A stretch of DNA of 64,000 nt from positions 558,001 through 622,000 of the forward strand of contig NZ_SMGP01000001.1 in assembly GCF_004339745.1 (NCBI RefSeq), read 5' to 3'. Below, in pieces: positions 10,527-19,021 of this stretch. Each line of letters opens with the position of its first letter. The stretch's first letter is position 1. Source of the stretch: Paraburkholderia sp. BL9I2N2 (GTDB lineage: Bacteria; Pseudomonadota; Gammaproteobacteria; Burkholderiales; Burkholderiaceae). The position numbers and the translations under genes were made by a program. The notes under the pieces are model-generated. The model was not told where the DNA came from. It saw only the letters and a list, made by a program, of their open reading frames with translations, and did no database searches.

Positions 10527-10544
10527 CGTTTCAGCGTTGAAACG
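10527..10544. promoter_or_regulatory. Palindrome, likely activator binding site (UAS)
   Basis: CGTTTCA-gcgt-TGAAACG is a perfect 7-bp inverted repeat with a 4-bp spacer, about 75-90 bp upstream of the -24/-12 element of the exported-protein operon. Size and distance fit the upstream activating sequence of a sigma-54 activator; the divergent VpsR-like protein is the obvious candidate (inference). Confidence 0.6.
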
Positions 10545-10761
10545 ATGAGCAGGAAATACCTGTAATTCGTTAATCCGGCCGGTACGAACTACCATGGGGT
10601 CTACGCCAGGAAAAGCGCTTCCACTAATGATTTATTCGTCGGCTGAATAAGTCTTTATCGCCCGCGGAGCGGCGCTGGGTAAGGAGTGCGCGATTAAATT
10701 CGCATAATTGTTTTCCAAGCGGCGCGCGTATAGTAAGCTCTCGAAAAAGAGCTTCAGATTT

Positions 10762-10781
10762 AAAAAAGCCCGCTAACGGGC
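10762..10781 (-). terminator. Orphan intrinsic terminator on the minus strand
   Basis: On the minus strand GCCCG-TTAG-CGGGC is followed by six T (10767-10762). No minus-strand gene precedes it, because the region to the right is the plus-strand activator gene and its leader. Confidence 0.55.
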
Positions 10782-10885
10782 CGTCTCAAACACACACGCC
10801 GCTTTCTTGGGGATCAGCTGTCCGCACGGAATGGAATGGCCGTTCGGTTTTTGCTATATCGCGAATCCCGAACGAGTCAGCGTGT

Positions 10886-10900
10886 CTGAACTTGTTTCAG
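10886..10900. promoter_or_regulatory. Imperfect second copy of the GTTTCA half-sites
   Basis: CTGAAC-TT-GTTTCAG carries the same half-site sequence as the palindrome at 10527-10544 but in the opposite arrangement, 46-60 bp before the activator ATG. It could serve autoregulation; this is speculative. Confidence 0.3.
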
Positions 10901-10945
10901 GTGCGTGCGTCATCCTTAACGTTCGTTGACGAGAGGATCTGAATA

Positions 10946-12340
10946 ATGGAACCCGCAACGCGGCAACTGATTTACGTTTCGCGCGATCCGAGCGCGGAGC
11001 TGAATACTCGGTTTCACCAGCGCGGCTGGCATGTGGAAGTCGTAGGATCGGCGCGCGACGTGCGCCGGGCAGTTCGCGCCGGAATGGCGGCTGGCGGCCT
11101 GCTTGACCTGTCTAGCGAATTTCAGCCACACGAAATCGCCGCCTTCGAATCCTGCCTGACCATGCCGAACGTCGGCTGGGTCGCGGCCACCATGCCGGGG
11201 CAATTGCAGGACGCCGCGTTGCGCCGGCTCGTGCGCGACTATTGTTTCGACTACGTGACGGTGCCGTATTCGGGCGACAGGATCGTCGATTCCGTCGGTC
11301 ACGCCTACGGCATGATCTCCCTCGGCGAAACGGCTTCCAACGATGCCTCCCAAGGCGCCGAAGGCGAAATGGTCGGCTCGTGCGACGCCATGCTCGCGCT
11401 GTTCCGTTCTATCCGCAAAGTGGCGATGACCGACGCACCGGTGTTCATCTCGGGCGAATCGGGCACCGGCAAGGAACTGACGGCGGTCGCGATTCACGAA
11501 CGTTCGGCGCGGCGCAATGCGCCTTTCGTGCCGATCAACTGCGGCGCGATTCCGCCGCATCTGCTGCAATCCGAACTATTCGGCTACGAACGCGGCGCGT
11601 TCACCGGCGCCAATCAGCGCAAGATCGGCCGGGTGGAAGCGGCGAACGGCGGCACGCTCTTTCTGGACGAAATCGGCGACCTGCCGCTCGAAAGCCAGGC
11701 GAGCCTGCTGCGCTTCCTGCAGGAGCGCAAGGTGGAGCGGCTGGGCGGGCACGGCGCGATCGACGTCGACGTGCGGATCATCTCAGCCACCCACGTGGAT
11801 ATGACCGCGGCGATGATCGAAGGACGGTTCCGTTCCGACCTCTACCACCGCCTGTGCGTGTTGCAGATCGACGAACCGCCGCTGCGCGCGCGCGGCAAGG
11901 ATATCGAACTGCTGGCGCGGCACATGCTGGAACGTTTCAAGAAAGATGCAAGCCGCCGCTTGCGCGGCTTCGCGCCGGACGCGATCGCGGCGCTGCATAA
12001 CTACGGTTGGCCGGGCAATGTGCGCGAGTTGATCAACCGCGTGCGGCGCGCCATCGTGATGTCGGAAGGGCGCGCGATCACGGCGCGCGATCTGGAACTC
12101 GCGGAATACGTGGAGATCGTGCCGGTGTCGCTCGCGCAGGCGCGTGAAGCGGCCGAACGTCAGGCGATCGAACTGGCGCTGTTGCGTCACCGCGGGCGTC
12201 TCGGCGACGCCGCGCAGGAACTCGGCATCTCGCGCGTCACGTTGTACCGGCTGCTGTGCTCGCACGGCATGCGCCATATGGAAGGGGAGCCGCTCGCCAC
12301 GCCGCACGGCGAATTGCCGGCTTCGGTGCCGCATCTGTAA
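10946..12340 (+). CDS. VpsR-like sigma-54-dependent Fis-family transcriptional activator
   Basis: A 464-residue enhancer-binding protein. Residues 1-130 resemble the atypical receiver of Vibrio VpsR (Cys-Phe-Asp-Tyr-x-Thr-x-Pro followed by Gly-His-Ala-Tyr-Gly-Met) and lack the usual receiver phosphorylation pattern. The AAA+ domain spans about 140-375 with Walker A GESGTGKE (~170-177), an intact GAFTGA (~216-221) and Walker B LFLDEIGD (~238-245). A Fis-type HTH lies at about 415-440. VpsR and relatives respond to c-di-GMP and drive biofilm matrix genes, so control of the divergent exported-protein operon is a natural inference. The start has a GAGAGG site. A decayed paralogue lies at 7775-9050. 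Confidence 0.92.
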   Translation: MEPATRQLIYVSRDPSAELNTRFHQRGWHVEVVGSARDVRRAVRAGMAAGGLLDLSSEFQPHEIAAFESCLTMPNVGWVAATMPGQLQDAALRRLVRDYCFDYVTVPYSGDRIVDSVGHAYGMISLGETASNDASQGAEGEMVGSCDAMLALFRSIRKVAMTDAPVFISGESGTGKELTAVAIHERSARRNAPFVPINCGAIPPHLLQSELFGYERGAFTGANQRKIGRVEAANGGTLFLDEIGDLPLESQASLLRFLQERKVERLGGHGAIDVDVRIISATHVDMTAAMIEGRFRSDLYHRLCVLQIDEPPLRARGKDIELLARHMLERFKKDASRRLRGFAPDAIAALHNYGWPGNVRELINRVRRAIVMSEGRAITARDLELAEYVEIVPVSLAQAREAAERQAIELALLRHRGRLGDAAQELGISRVTLYRLLCSHGMRHMEGEPLATPHGELPASVPHL

Positions 12341-12604
12341 ATCGTTTGACGGGCCTCGCGGGTCTCGTGGGCCGGTAAACGATTTCAGTGGTTCGTCCAG
12401 CGCGCATCGAGCGGTCCTGTGACTGGCCGCGTGCCGTCCTCTCGCCCCAACCTCGCACTACCTCGCGTCACCTTTCCCTCGATATTTTCGATGCCGCGCG
12501 CCGTGACCGGGCGTCGTCCCGTCGCGCTTGTTAAAATCGGGTTTTCCGCTCAATCTCCGTGGCGCCCGGATCGACCCGGTCAGCGTCTCGTCGAAGGAAC
12601 CCGA

Positions 12605-13576
12605 ATGAAACAATACCTCGACCTCGTCCGCACGATTCTCGACACCGGCACGTGGCAGGAGAACCGCACTGGCATCCGCACCATCAGCACGCCGGGCGCG
12701 ATGTTGCGCTTCGACCTTCAGGAAGGTTTTCCCGCGGTCACCACGAAAAAGCTGGCGTTCAAATCGGCGGTGGGCGAACTGGTCGGGTTCCTGCGCGCCT
12801 CGCGCAGCGCCGCGGATTTCCGCGACCTCGGCTGCAAGGTGTGGGACGCGAACGCCAACCAGAATCCGCAATGGCTCGCGAATCCCTATCGCCAAGGGCC
12901 GGACGATCTCGGCGACGTGTATGGCGTGCAGTGGCGCCAGTGGCCGGCCTACAAGGTGCTGGACGCGACCGCGAGCGCGCAGCTTGCCGATGCGACCGCA
13001 CGCGGCTTCCAGGTGGTGACCGAATTCGATGAAGACGGCAGCCGCAAAGTGCTGTTGTACAAAGCGATCGACCAGCTGCGCCAGTGCCTCGACACGATCA
13101 TGCAGAACCCGGCCGATCGGCGCATTTTGTTTCATGCGTGGAATCCTGCCGTGCTGGATCAGATCGCGTTGCCGGCTTGCCACCTGCTCTATCAGTTCCT
13201 GCCGAACGTGGTGCGCAAGGAAATTTCGCTGTGCCTGTACATTCGCAGCAACGACGTCGGGCTCGGCACGCCGTTCAATCTGACCGAAGGCGCGGCGTTG
13301 CTGCATCTGGTCGGTCGCCTGACGGGGTACACGCCGCGCTGGTTCACCTATTTCATCGGCGACGCGCATATCTACGAAAATCAGCTCGACATGTTGCAGC
13401 AGCAGCTCACGCGCGAGCCGTACGAAAGCCCGGCCTTCGCGATCTCGGAGCGCGTGCCGGAGTACGCGAAAACCGGCGTGTACGAGCCGGAATGGCTTGA
13501 AAAGATCGAGCCGTCGGATTTCTCGCTGGTCGGCTACCGGCATCACGAACCGCTCACGGCGCCGATGGCTGTTTGA
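12605..13576 (+). CDS. thyA: Thymidylate synthase
   Basis: A 323-residue ThyA, which methylates dUMP with methylene-tetrahydrofolate. It is the long form: about 50-60 residues are inserted after the Gly-Val-Gln-Trp-Arg block compared with the 264-residue E. coli enzyme. The nucleophile is Cys192 in Leu-Pro-Ala-Cys-His; the position before Cys is Ala where many family members have Pro. The Phe-Asn-Leu-Thr and Gly-Asp-Ala-His-Ile-Tyr motifs near the C-terminus are intact. The ATG at 12605 follows Gly-Thr-Arg codons with GAAGGA as ribosome site. A TGTTAAAAT extended -10 box at 12529-12537 may be its promoter. Confidence 0.96.
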   Translation: MKQYLDLVRTILDTGTWQENRTGIRTISTPGAMLRFDLQEGFPAVTTKKLAFKSAVGELVGFLRASRSAADFRDLGCKVWDANANQNPQWLANPYRQGPDDLGDVYGVQWRQWPAYKVLDATASAQLADATARGFQVVTEFDEDGSRKVLLYKAIDQLRQCLDTIMQNPADRRILFHAWNPAVLDQIALPACHLLYQFLPNVVRKEISLCLYIRSNDVGLGTPFNLTEGAALLHLVGRLTGYTPRWFTYFIGDAHIYENQLDMLQQQLTREPYESPAFAISERVPEYAKTGVYEPEWLEKIEPSDFSLVGYRHHEPLTAPMAV

Positions 13577-13619
13577 TCGTCGGTCGGGTCGGTAAGCGGC
13601 CCGTTCGCACAAAGAAAAA

Positions 13620-13648
13620 CCGCCGCGATGCGAATCGCGGCGGTTTTT
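13620..13648. terminator. Bidirectional terminator between thyA and the DUF6600-type gene
   Basis: Perfect 10-bp stem CCGCCGCGAT / ATCGCGGCGG (13620-13629, 13634-13643), 4-nt loop, five T after it and an A-rich run before it. It serves both convergent genes. Confidence 0.92.
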
Positions 13649-13684
13649 CTTTGTGCTCCCTGCCAGTTGGCAGGCGGAAGATGC

Positions 13685-16243
13685 TCAGCCTTTGTGATGC
13701 TCGTCGCGGTTGCCGCCGCCCGAATGCTGTTCGCCGTGCTGCGGCTGCGCTTGAGGATGTGGCTGCTGCGCCTGCTGCGGACGCGGCTGTTGCTGTTGCG
13801 GCTGCGGATGAAACTCCGGCCGAGGTTGTTGCTGCACCTGCTGCTGGCGCGGCTCGGGACGCGGCTGCTGTTGCTGTTGCGGCTGCGGATGAAACTCCGG
13901 CCGAGGCTGTTGCTGCGCCTGTTGCTGGCGTGGCTCGGGGCGCGGTTCCTGACGCGGCTGCTGCGTCGGTTGCTGCATGGGCTGCGGATGATATTCCTGA
14001 CGCGGTTGCTGCTGCGCCTGGACTTCCGCCGGACGCGGCGCCTGCGGCTCAGGCTGACGCTGCGCTTGGATCTGCGGCTGCTGTTGCGGCCGAATCTCCT
14101 GCTGACGCGCCTGCTGCTGTTGTTGCTGGACCGCCGGGTTCTCCACAGGGCGTGGCGCGCCATGCTGCTGCGCACCGGGTTGTTGCACGAACTCCGGCCG
14201 TCCCGCTTGCGGCTGCGGACCGCCGCGCTGCTGGGCTTGCTGTGCCTGCTGCGCCATCGGCGTATGCGGCTGAGTCCAGGCCGGCTCGTGCCGCCCGTTC
14301 ACACCTGGCTGCTGACCCGCCTGCTGCGGCATGCCTCGCTGCTGCTGCTGTTGCCCCATCGCCGCCGGATTGCCGATGTTCGCTTGCGGCGGACGCGGCA
14401 CACCGTTCGACGGATGTCCCATCTCACCAGGCTGCGGCCGCTGATTGGCGATTTGCGGCGGCATGCCCGGCCGCGCTTGCGGTTCGCCGCCATGCGGCGC
14501 CTCACCCGGCCGCTGTCCGGCCTGCTGCTGCATGCCGTTAGGTCCAACAACCGGCGCGCCCGGCGCCATCCCCGGCGCACGTCCGGCGATATGCGACTGC
14601 ACGACCCGCACGTTCTGCACCGGCAGCGCGCTCGGTCCGCCCGCCATATGCGCCGGCACCGAGGTCCGCACGATAGGCTGACCGGCGCCCGGCACCCGCC
14701 CGCCGCTTTGCGCGAAACGCTGCGCGAGACTGTCGTGGTAAGCCGCCGGCATCGCCGGACTACGGGTCGCCACGACCGGACGCGTCATCACCGCCGCGGG
14801 TGGGCGGTAATTCGCGTTGCGCAGACCTGGCCCGAAGCTCTCGCGCACCGGCGCGATTCCCGGCCCGCCCGGGTTGATCTGCGCATTGCGCCATTGCCGC
14901 GGATCAACCTTCTGGGCGAAGCGCCCAACCGGCTGGCCGTGCACGAAGGCCGTCGCCGGCACCGCGGTCACGCCGCCCGGCGCGCGGTAGTTGATATACG
15001 TGTTGTGAATGTTGGTCACATTCACGTTGCGGTTGTAGTTGTTGACGATCGTCGTCCGGTTGACGCGGTTGTAGTAGCCCGGGCTCCAGTGATCGTGATT
15101 GCCCCAGCGCGGATGCCACGGCTCGCCTGGGCCGAGCGGGAACCACGCGACACCGGCCGCCACCGCTCCGCCGATCGCCAGATCCACGCCCCAGTTCACG
15201 CCGCCGCCACCGCCGCCCACGAAGGCGACGAGGGCCGGTGCGTAGACGGGCGGCTCGCTGACCGCGACCGGTCCCGGCACCCATGCCCACGTATCGTCGA
15301 CCTGGGCCCAGCGACCGTAGTGATAGGGCGCGAAGCCCCACGGCGCGTCGTCGACCCAGGTCCAGCCCCACGGCGCCTGCCAGACCCAATGGCCGTCGTG
15401 ATACGGCGCCCAGCCGGCGGGCGTACCGCGCGGCACCCACACTTCGCCGTACTGCGGCGTGCTTTGCCACGTGCCATTGGCGTCGAGATCCTGGTAGCCG
15501 GGAATGTCGCGCGACACGTAGCGTGCCGACACCGAGCGGTCTTCCGCGGCGTCGCGGCTGGCAGCCCACTGATCGAAGCCGTCGAGACCGGGCGCGCCGT
15601 TGTCGGCGGCCTGTTGCAGGTTGGTGCCGCCGAAGCGGATCTGCTGGCCGGCCGCGACCGGTACCTGACCGCTGTCGCCGTACACCGTGGCGCCGCCGCT
15701 GCGCACGGTGACGGTCGTGCTGCTGCCGTCCGGCGCGACGTCGACGCGATAGTCGCCGGGGCCGTCCAGGCTGAGCGCGAGATTCGGCGTATCGATTTCA
15801 TAGGACGAGCCGGGCGCGAGTTCACGCACGCGCGCCGACAACGTGCCCTGCGCGACTTTGAGCTGGGCGCTGTTGTCGTCGAGATTCAGTAGATCGAGGC
15901 TGGTGGACGGGCCGAGGCGCACCGCAGTCGAGCCGATATGCAGCTCCGAGCGCGCGTTCTGATCGTTCCACAACTGGTCGCCGGTGGTGAGCGGGCGGTT
16001 GATCTGGGCATACGACCAGTCGGTGGCGCCGGCCGGCTCGGTGGTCACGGCGCCCGCCGTGTAGTTCAGGCGCGCGACGCGGCCGGGCGGATCGGTGTCC
16101 TGGGTGGCGGCGGCGTTCTGCGGCGCCTCCTGGATTTCCTGAGCGAAGGTGGCCTGGCCTGCAAAGAGGAACGTGGCGGCTGCGATCAGCGTATAGCCGA
16201 TAACCCGGCGGTTCGAATGGCGGTGTGGGGTGACTGTTCTCAT
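13685..16243 (-). CDS. Exported FecR-like/DUF6600 protein with long Pro/Gln-rich tail
   Basis: An 852-residue exported protein of unknown function. Signal peptide at 1-34 (ending Thr-Phe-Ala). Residues ~55-200 resemble the FecR-type beta domain (Arg-Leu-Asn-Tyr-Thr-Ala-Gly-Ala-Val and Leu-x-x-Gly-Asp-Gln-Leu-Trp). Residues ~250-345 form a very Trp/Tyr/Pro-rich block of the DUF6600 kind, with repeated Gly-x-Trp. Then comes a glycine run, an Asn-rich segment, and from about residue 580 to the end almost only Pro, Gln, Arg, Gly, Ala and His, with a 27-residue repeat. It is probably envelope-associated; no enzyme motif is visible. The convergent thyA shares its terminator. Confidence 0.85.
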   Translation of the reverse strand: MRTVTPHRHSNRRVIGYTLIAAATFLFAGQATFAQEIQEAPQNAAATQDTDPPGRVARLNYTAGAVTTEPAGATDWSYAQINRPLTTGDQLWNDQNARSELHIGSTAVRLGPSTSLDLLNLDDNSAQLKVAQGTLSARVRELAPGSSYEIDTPNLALSLDGPGDYRVDVAPDGSSTTVTVRSGGATVYGDSGQVPVAAGQQIRFGGTNLQQAADNGAPGLDGFDQWAASRDAAEDRSVSARYVSRDIPGYQDLDANGTWQSTPQYGEVWVPRGTPAGWAPYHDGHWVWQAPWGWTWVDDAPWGFAPYHYGRWAQVDDTWAWVPGPVAVSEPPVYAPALVAFVGGGGGGVNWGVDLAIGGAVAAGVAWFPLGPGEPWHPRWGNHDHWSPGYYNRVNRTTIVNNYNRNVNVTNIHNTYINYRAPGGVTAVPATAFVHGQPVGRFAQKVDPRQWRNAQINPGGPGIAPVRESFGPGLRNANYRPPAAVMTRPVVATRSPAMPAAYHDSLAQRFAQSGGRVPGAGQPIVRTSVPAHMAGGPSALPVQNVRVVQSHIAGRAPGMAPGAPVVGPNGMQQQAGQRPGEAPHGGEPQARPGMPPQIANQRPQPGEMGHPSNGVPRPPQANIGNPAAMGQQQQQRGMPQQAGQQPGVNGRHEPAWTQPHTPMAQQAQQAQQRGGPQPQAGRPEFVQQPGAQQHGAPRPVENPAVQQQQQQARQQEIRPQQQPQIQAQRQPEPQAPRPAEVQAQQQPRQEYHPQPMQQPTQQPRQEPRPEPRQQQAQQQPRPEFHPQPQQQQQPRPEPRQQQVQQQPRPEFHPQPQQQQPRPQQAQQPHPQAQPQHGEQHSGGGNRDEHHKG
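13781..13945. repeat. 81-bp tandem repeat in the Pro/Gln tail of the DUF6600-type gene
   Basis: A segment with Pro-Arg-Pro-Glu-Phe-His-Pro-Gln-Pro occurs twice with a period of 81 bp (matching points at 13800 and 13881), i.e. 27 codons, surrounded by CTG/TTG-rich Gln codons on the opposite strand. Confidence 0.8.
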
Positions 16244-16406
16244 GATTTGGCTCCGACGGACGCGGTATCTTGCGGCATCCGTGCAGTCACTGTACCCGCG
16301 GCGTTTGTTTCAAGGCCCGCACTTTTGTAAGGCTGCCTCACCACCGTGTAACAAAAGGTCTCGATAAGGCGATTCGTAAGCTGATTGCCGATTTCCTGTA
16401 ACCGCG

Positions 16407-17138
16407 TCAGACAGTCGGGCGTGCCTCACGGGCGAGAAACGTATCGAAATGGCGGTGCCCGGCCGGCGTGATGCGAAGGATTCGCGGCCGTTCGGTGCGC
16501 TCGACCCAGCCATGCGATGTCCACGAATCCAGCAGCGCCGCGCCGAGGGCGCCGCCCAGGTGCGGACGCCGCTCGCTCCAGTCGGGGCAGGTGCAGGCAA
16601 AGCGGCGGCGCCGGCTTTTCTGGGCCGACATGTCGATGCCCCAGTCGGCGAGGCGGGCGGCGCCCTCGGCGGTGGCTTCGAGCGACGTGCCGTGCAGCGT
16701 CAGCAGGCCGCCTTCGACCAGCCGCTCGAACACGCGCACCGACAATTCGCCGGCCATATGGTCGTAGCAAGTGCGCGCGTAACGCATGTCGAGCGGCACG
16801 GTGCGCACGGGCCGCGGCACGGGACGCTGCGGCGCGCTGACTTGCGCGACGTTGGCCAGCGCTTCGATCGACGCGGCGATGTCCGGCGACGCGATCCGAA
16901 AGTAGCGATGCCGGCCGCGCACTTCGAGCGCGAGCAGGCCGCCGTCGGTCAGGCGCGCGAGATGGGCGCTGGCCGCCGATGGCGAGAGCCCGGCGATCAT
17001 CGTCAGTTCGCCGGCCGGGCGGGCGCTGCCGTCCATCAGCGCCCACAGCATGGCGGCGCGGCCGGGGTCGGCGAGCAACGCGCCGATGCGGCTCAAGCCG
17101 GGAAAGTGGTTCTGTTCGTCTGCGAGAGTGGCGGGCAT
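16407..17138 (-). CDS. ArsR-type winged-helix transcriptional regulator
   Basis: A 243-residue protein. Residues ~12-95 form an ArsR-like winged helix with the recognition segment Leu-Ser-Pro-Ser-Ala-Ala-Ser-Ala-His-Leu followed by a wing (Gly-Arg-His-Arg-Tyr-Phe). The longer C-terminal half includes a Cys-Tyr-Asp-His-Met-Ala-Gly-Glu block and Cys-Thr-Cys-Pro-Asp-Trp-Ser, which recur in this family; no clear metal site can be assigned, so the ligand is unknown. The C-terminal Trp-Asp-/Arg-rich block resembles the second domain of YdfF-like regulators. It is divergent from the small lipoprotein at 17454. Confidence 0.88.
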   Translation of the reverse strand: MPATLADEQNHFPGLSRIGALLADPGRAAMLWALMDGSARPAGELTMIAGLSPSAASAHLARLTDGGLLALEVRGRHRYFRIASPDIAASIEALANVAQVSAPQRPVPRPVRTVPLDMRYARTCYDHMAGELSVRVFERLVEGGLLTLHGTSLEATAEGAARLADWGIDMSAQKSRRRRFACTCPDWSERRPHLGGALGAALLDSWTSHGWVERTERPRILRITPAGHRHFDTFLAREARPTV

Positions 17139-17453
17139 TTGGCGTCTCCTGAGGGCGGCGCGGTCAAGCGCGCCATGCGGTCCACTGTATCGGGCTGCGC
17201 GATTCGATGTTTCAGCTTAGCGTGAAGTGTTGAATGCAGCAGCTACGAAAACCTGGCAGGCGTCGTGGGAAGGGAAGGTGAGCAAAGGCCCCAAAACGCG
17301 CTTTGGCGGCGCCGCGGGCCAGCATCGCTGCCGGTAGCCAAATCGCGCTCTGGCGGCGTGCAGGACCGCCGTCGGTGCCGCACACCGTGCTTCAGTGCCG
17401 GGCACGGCCGCCAGGCTAGAATCAAAGTCTGTCCTAGCAGGAAACTCGCTGTC
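17139..17453. other. Intergenic region between ArsR-type gene and small lipoprotein
   Basis: 315 bases without a supported gene. A TAGAAT -10-like box is present at 17417-17422 in front of the lipoprotein gene, but no matching -35. Otherwise nothing recognisable. Confidence 0.5.
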
Positions 17454-17591
17454 ATGAAAACTCTTCTGACCGTCGTTGCCTCGGCGTTGCTGCTCAGTGC
17501 ATGTGCACAGGGCGGCGGCGGTTCGGGCGCGGGCACCGGCAGCATCACGATGTACGGCACCATCGACGAAGGCATCACGGTCCGCAAATAG
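17454..17591 (+). CDS. Small lipoprotein, 45 residues
   Basis: A complete 45-residue precursor: basic start, hydrophobic core and lipobox Leu-Ser-Ala-Cys (Cys17), then a Gly/Ser-rich linker and a short Ile-Thr-Met-Tyr-Gly-Thr segment. An AGGAAA ribosome site precedes the ATG. No family recognised; similar small outer-membrane lipoproteins are common in Burkholderiales. The coding potential rests on the lipobox and the ribosome site. Confidence 0.75.
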   Translation: MKTLLTVVASALLLSACAQGGGGSGAGTGSITMYGTIDEGITVRK

Positions 17592-17728
17592 GCGGCTGGC
17601 GCACGCCTCGACAGACAGCGGTCAGCGATTCCTCACGTCTGGCAGGAATTGATGCATCATTGTCATCTCTGCCATCGACGCTCATGTGACGATCAGGTCA
17701 TCTCACTTCCGCCGCCCGGGACCTTTCG

Positions 17729-19021
17729 ATGCCGCCGTCCGCCGCTTCCGCCGCTTCCGCCGCTTCCGCCGCTTCCGCCGCTTCCGCCGTTCCCACCCAT
17801 CCGGCCAGCCTGCGCGACTCCGATCCGCACGACCGGCGCGCCGCGCGCGTGCTGGCCGTTTGCCAGGCGCTGTACACGTCATCGGTATCGATCGATCTGA
17901 CCTTGACTGGTCTGGTCGGCTACACGCTCGCCGACGACAAGGCGCTCGCCACGCTGCCGTTCTCGCTGATCACCGTCGCCGCCGCGCTGACGACGATCTT
18001 CGCGTCGTTCCTGATGGCGCGCATCGGCCGGCGCGCGGGCTTCGTGCTCGGCGCGGGCGTTGGCGCGCTCGGCGGGGCGGTTTCGGTGTGGGCGATCTTT
18101 CATCACAGTTTCTGGGCCTTCTGCGCCGGCACGGCGACGGTCGGCGTGTTTCAGGCGTTCGCGCAGTATTACCGGCTCGCCGCCGCCGATGCGGTCGGCG
18201 TCGAAGACAAAAGCCGCGCGATTTCGACCGTGCTGGCGGGCGGCGTGGTGGCCGCCATCTGTGGACCGCTGCTTGCCGCGTGGAGCAAGGACTGGCTGGC
18301 GCCGGTCGCGTTCGCGGGTTCGTATGCGCTGGTGACAGGCTTTGGGCTTTTATCGATTGCCTTGCTGGCGCTCCTGTATCGCGACGCGGCGCCCGTCGTG
18401 AGCACGACGGCGACTCACGAGGCGGCGCGGCCGCTCGGCGAGATCGTGCGGCAGCCGATCTTCGCGGCGGCGCTCGCCAACAATGCGCTCGGCTACGCCG
18501 TGATGATGTTCGTGATGACCGCGACGCCGATCGCCGCGGTCGCCTGCGGGCACACGATCGGCGACGGCGCGGCGATCATCCAGTGGCACCTGGTCGGCAT
18601 GTTCGCGCCGTCGCTCTTTTCCGCGCGGCTGATCAAACGCTTCGGCGTGCTGCGGGTGATCGGCGCGGGCATTGTGCTGTCGGCGCTGTGCGGTGTGCTC
18701 GCGTTGCGTTCGACCGATCTGCCGCATTTCTACGCGGCGCTCGCCTGTCTCGGCGTGGGCTGGAATTTCATGTTCGTCGGCGGCTCGACGTTGCTTGCGC
18801 AGTCGTACCGGCCGTCGGAGCGCGCCAAGACGCAAGCGACCAGCGAATTCACGACGTTCGCGTTTTCCGCGCTGGGTTCGCTGTTTGCAGGGCAATTGCT
18901 GGCGCGCTTCGGCTGGACGACGATCAACGTCGCGATTTTTCCGCTGCTCGCGGCGGCGGCGCTCGCCACGCTCGGCTATGCGTGGTCGCGTAAGCGGCAG
19001 TTGGCCGCGGAGGGGTCCTGA
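17729..19021 (+). CDS. MFS transporter
   Basis: A 430-residue major facilitator protein with about 12 hydrophobic helices. The loop between helices 2 and 3 contains Met-Ala-Arg-Ile-Gly-Arg-Arg-Ala-Gly, the usual MFS signature. The first ~20 residues are an Ala-Ala-Ser repeat encoded by a 9-bp tandem repeat, and the conserved part starts near residue 38, so the true start could be further in. Substrate unknown. The stop overlaps the start of the GlxA-type regulator by one base (TGATG), indicating coupling, so the regulator may control or respond to the transported compound. Confidence 0.9.
   Translation: MPPSAASAASAASAASAASAVPTHPASLRDSDPHDRRAARVLAVCQALYTSSVSIDLTLTGLVGYTLADDKALATLPFSLITVAAALTTIFASFLMARIGRRAGFVLGAGVGALGGAVSVWAIFHHSFWAFCAGTATVGVFQAFAQYYRLAAADAVGVEDKSRAISTVLAGGVVAAICGPLLAAWSKDWLAPVAFAGSYALVTGFGLLSIALLALLYRDAAPVVSTTATHEAARPLGEIVRQPIFAAALANNALGYAVMMFVMTATPIAAVACGHTIGDGAAIIQWHLVGMFAPSLFSARLIKRFGVLRVIGAGIVLSALCGVLALRSTDLPHFYAALACLGVGWNFMFVGGSTLLAQSYRPSERAKTQATSEFTTFAFSALGSLFAGQLLARFGWTTINVAIFPLLAAAALATLGYAWSRKRQLAAEGS
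17744..17788. repeat. Five perfect tandem copies of a 9-bp unit (GCTTCCGCC)
   Basis: Copies start at 17744, 17753, 17762, 17771 and 17780. In the MFS frame each adds Ala-Ser-Ala. Because the unit is a multiple of three, copy-number change would alter length, not frame. Confidence 0.95.

Larger units (their letters stand above)
10492..10945. other. Divergent regulatory gap between exported-protein operon and VpsR-like activator
   Basis: 454 bases with no supported gene. It is visibly more AT-rich than its surroundings and contains a perfect palindrome (10527-10544), a hairpin AAGCTCT/AGAGCTT (10735-10754), a minus-strand terminator (10762-10781), and a second GTTTCA/TGAA pair (10886-10900). 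The listed elements are annotated separately. Confidence 0.7.

Noticed and set aside
10681..10740. Sigma-70 promoter with TATAGT at 10728-10733
   Set aside because: No -35 at acceptable spacing and no plus-strand gene begins within 200 bp; evidence is too weak to list.
13628..15892. Open frame of 754 codons on the plus strand opposite the DUF6600-type gene
   Set aside because: Leu/Arg repeats come from the reverse complement of Gln/Pro codons; no start site or domain, and the minus-strand protein has a signal peptide and family features.
17744..17788. CRISPR-like or satellite array
   Set aside because: Units are 9 bp, directly abutting and in the coding frame, with no spacers.
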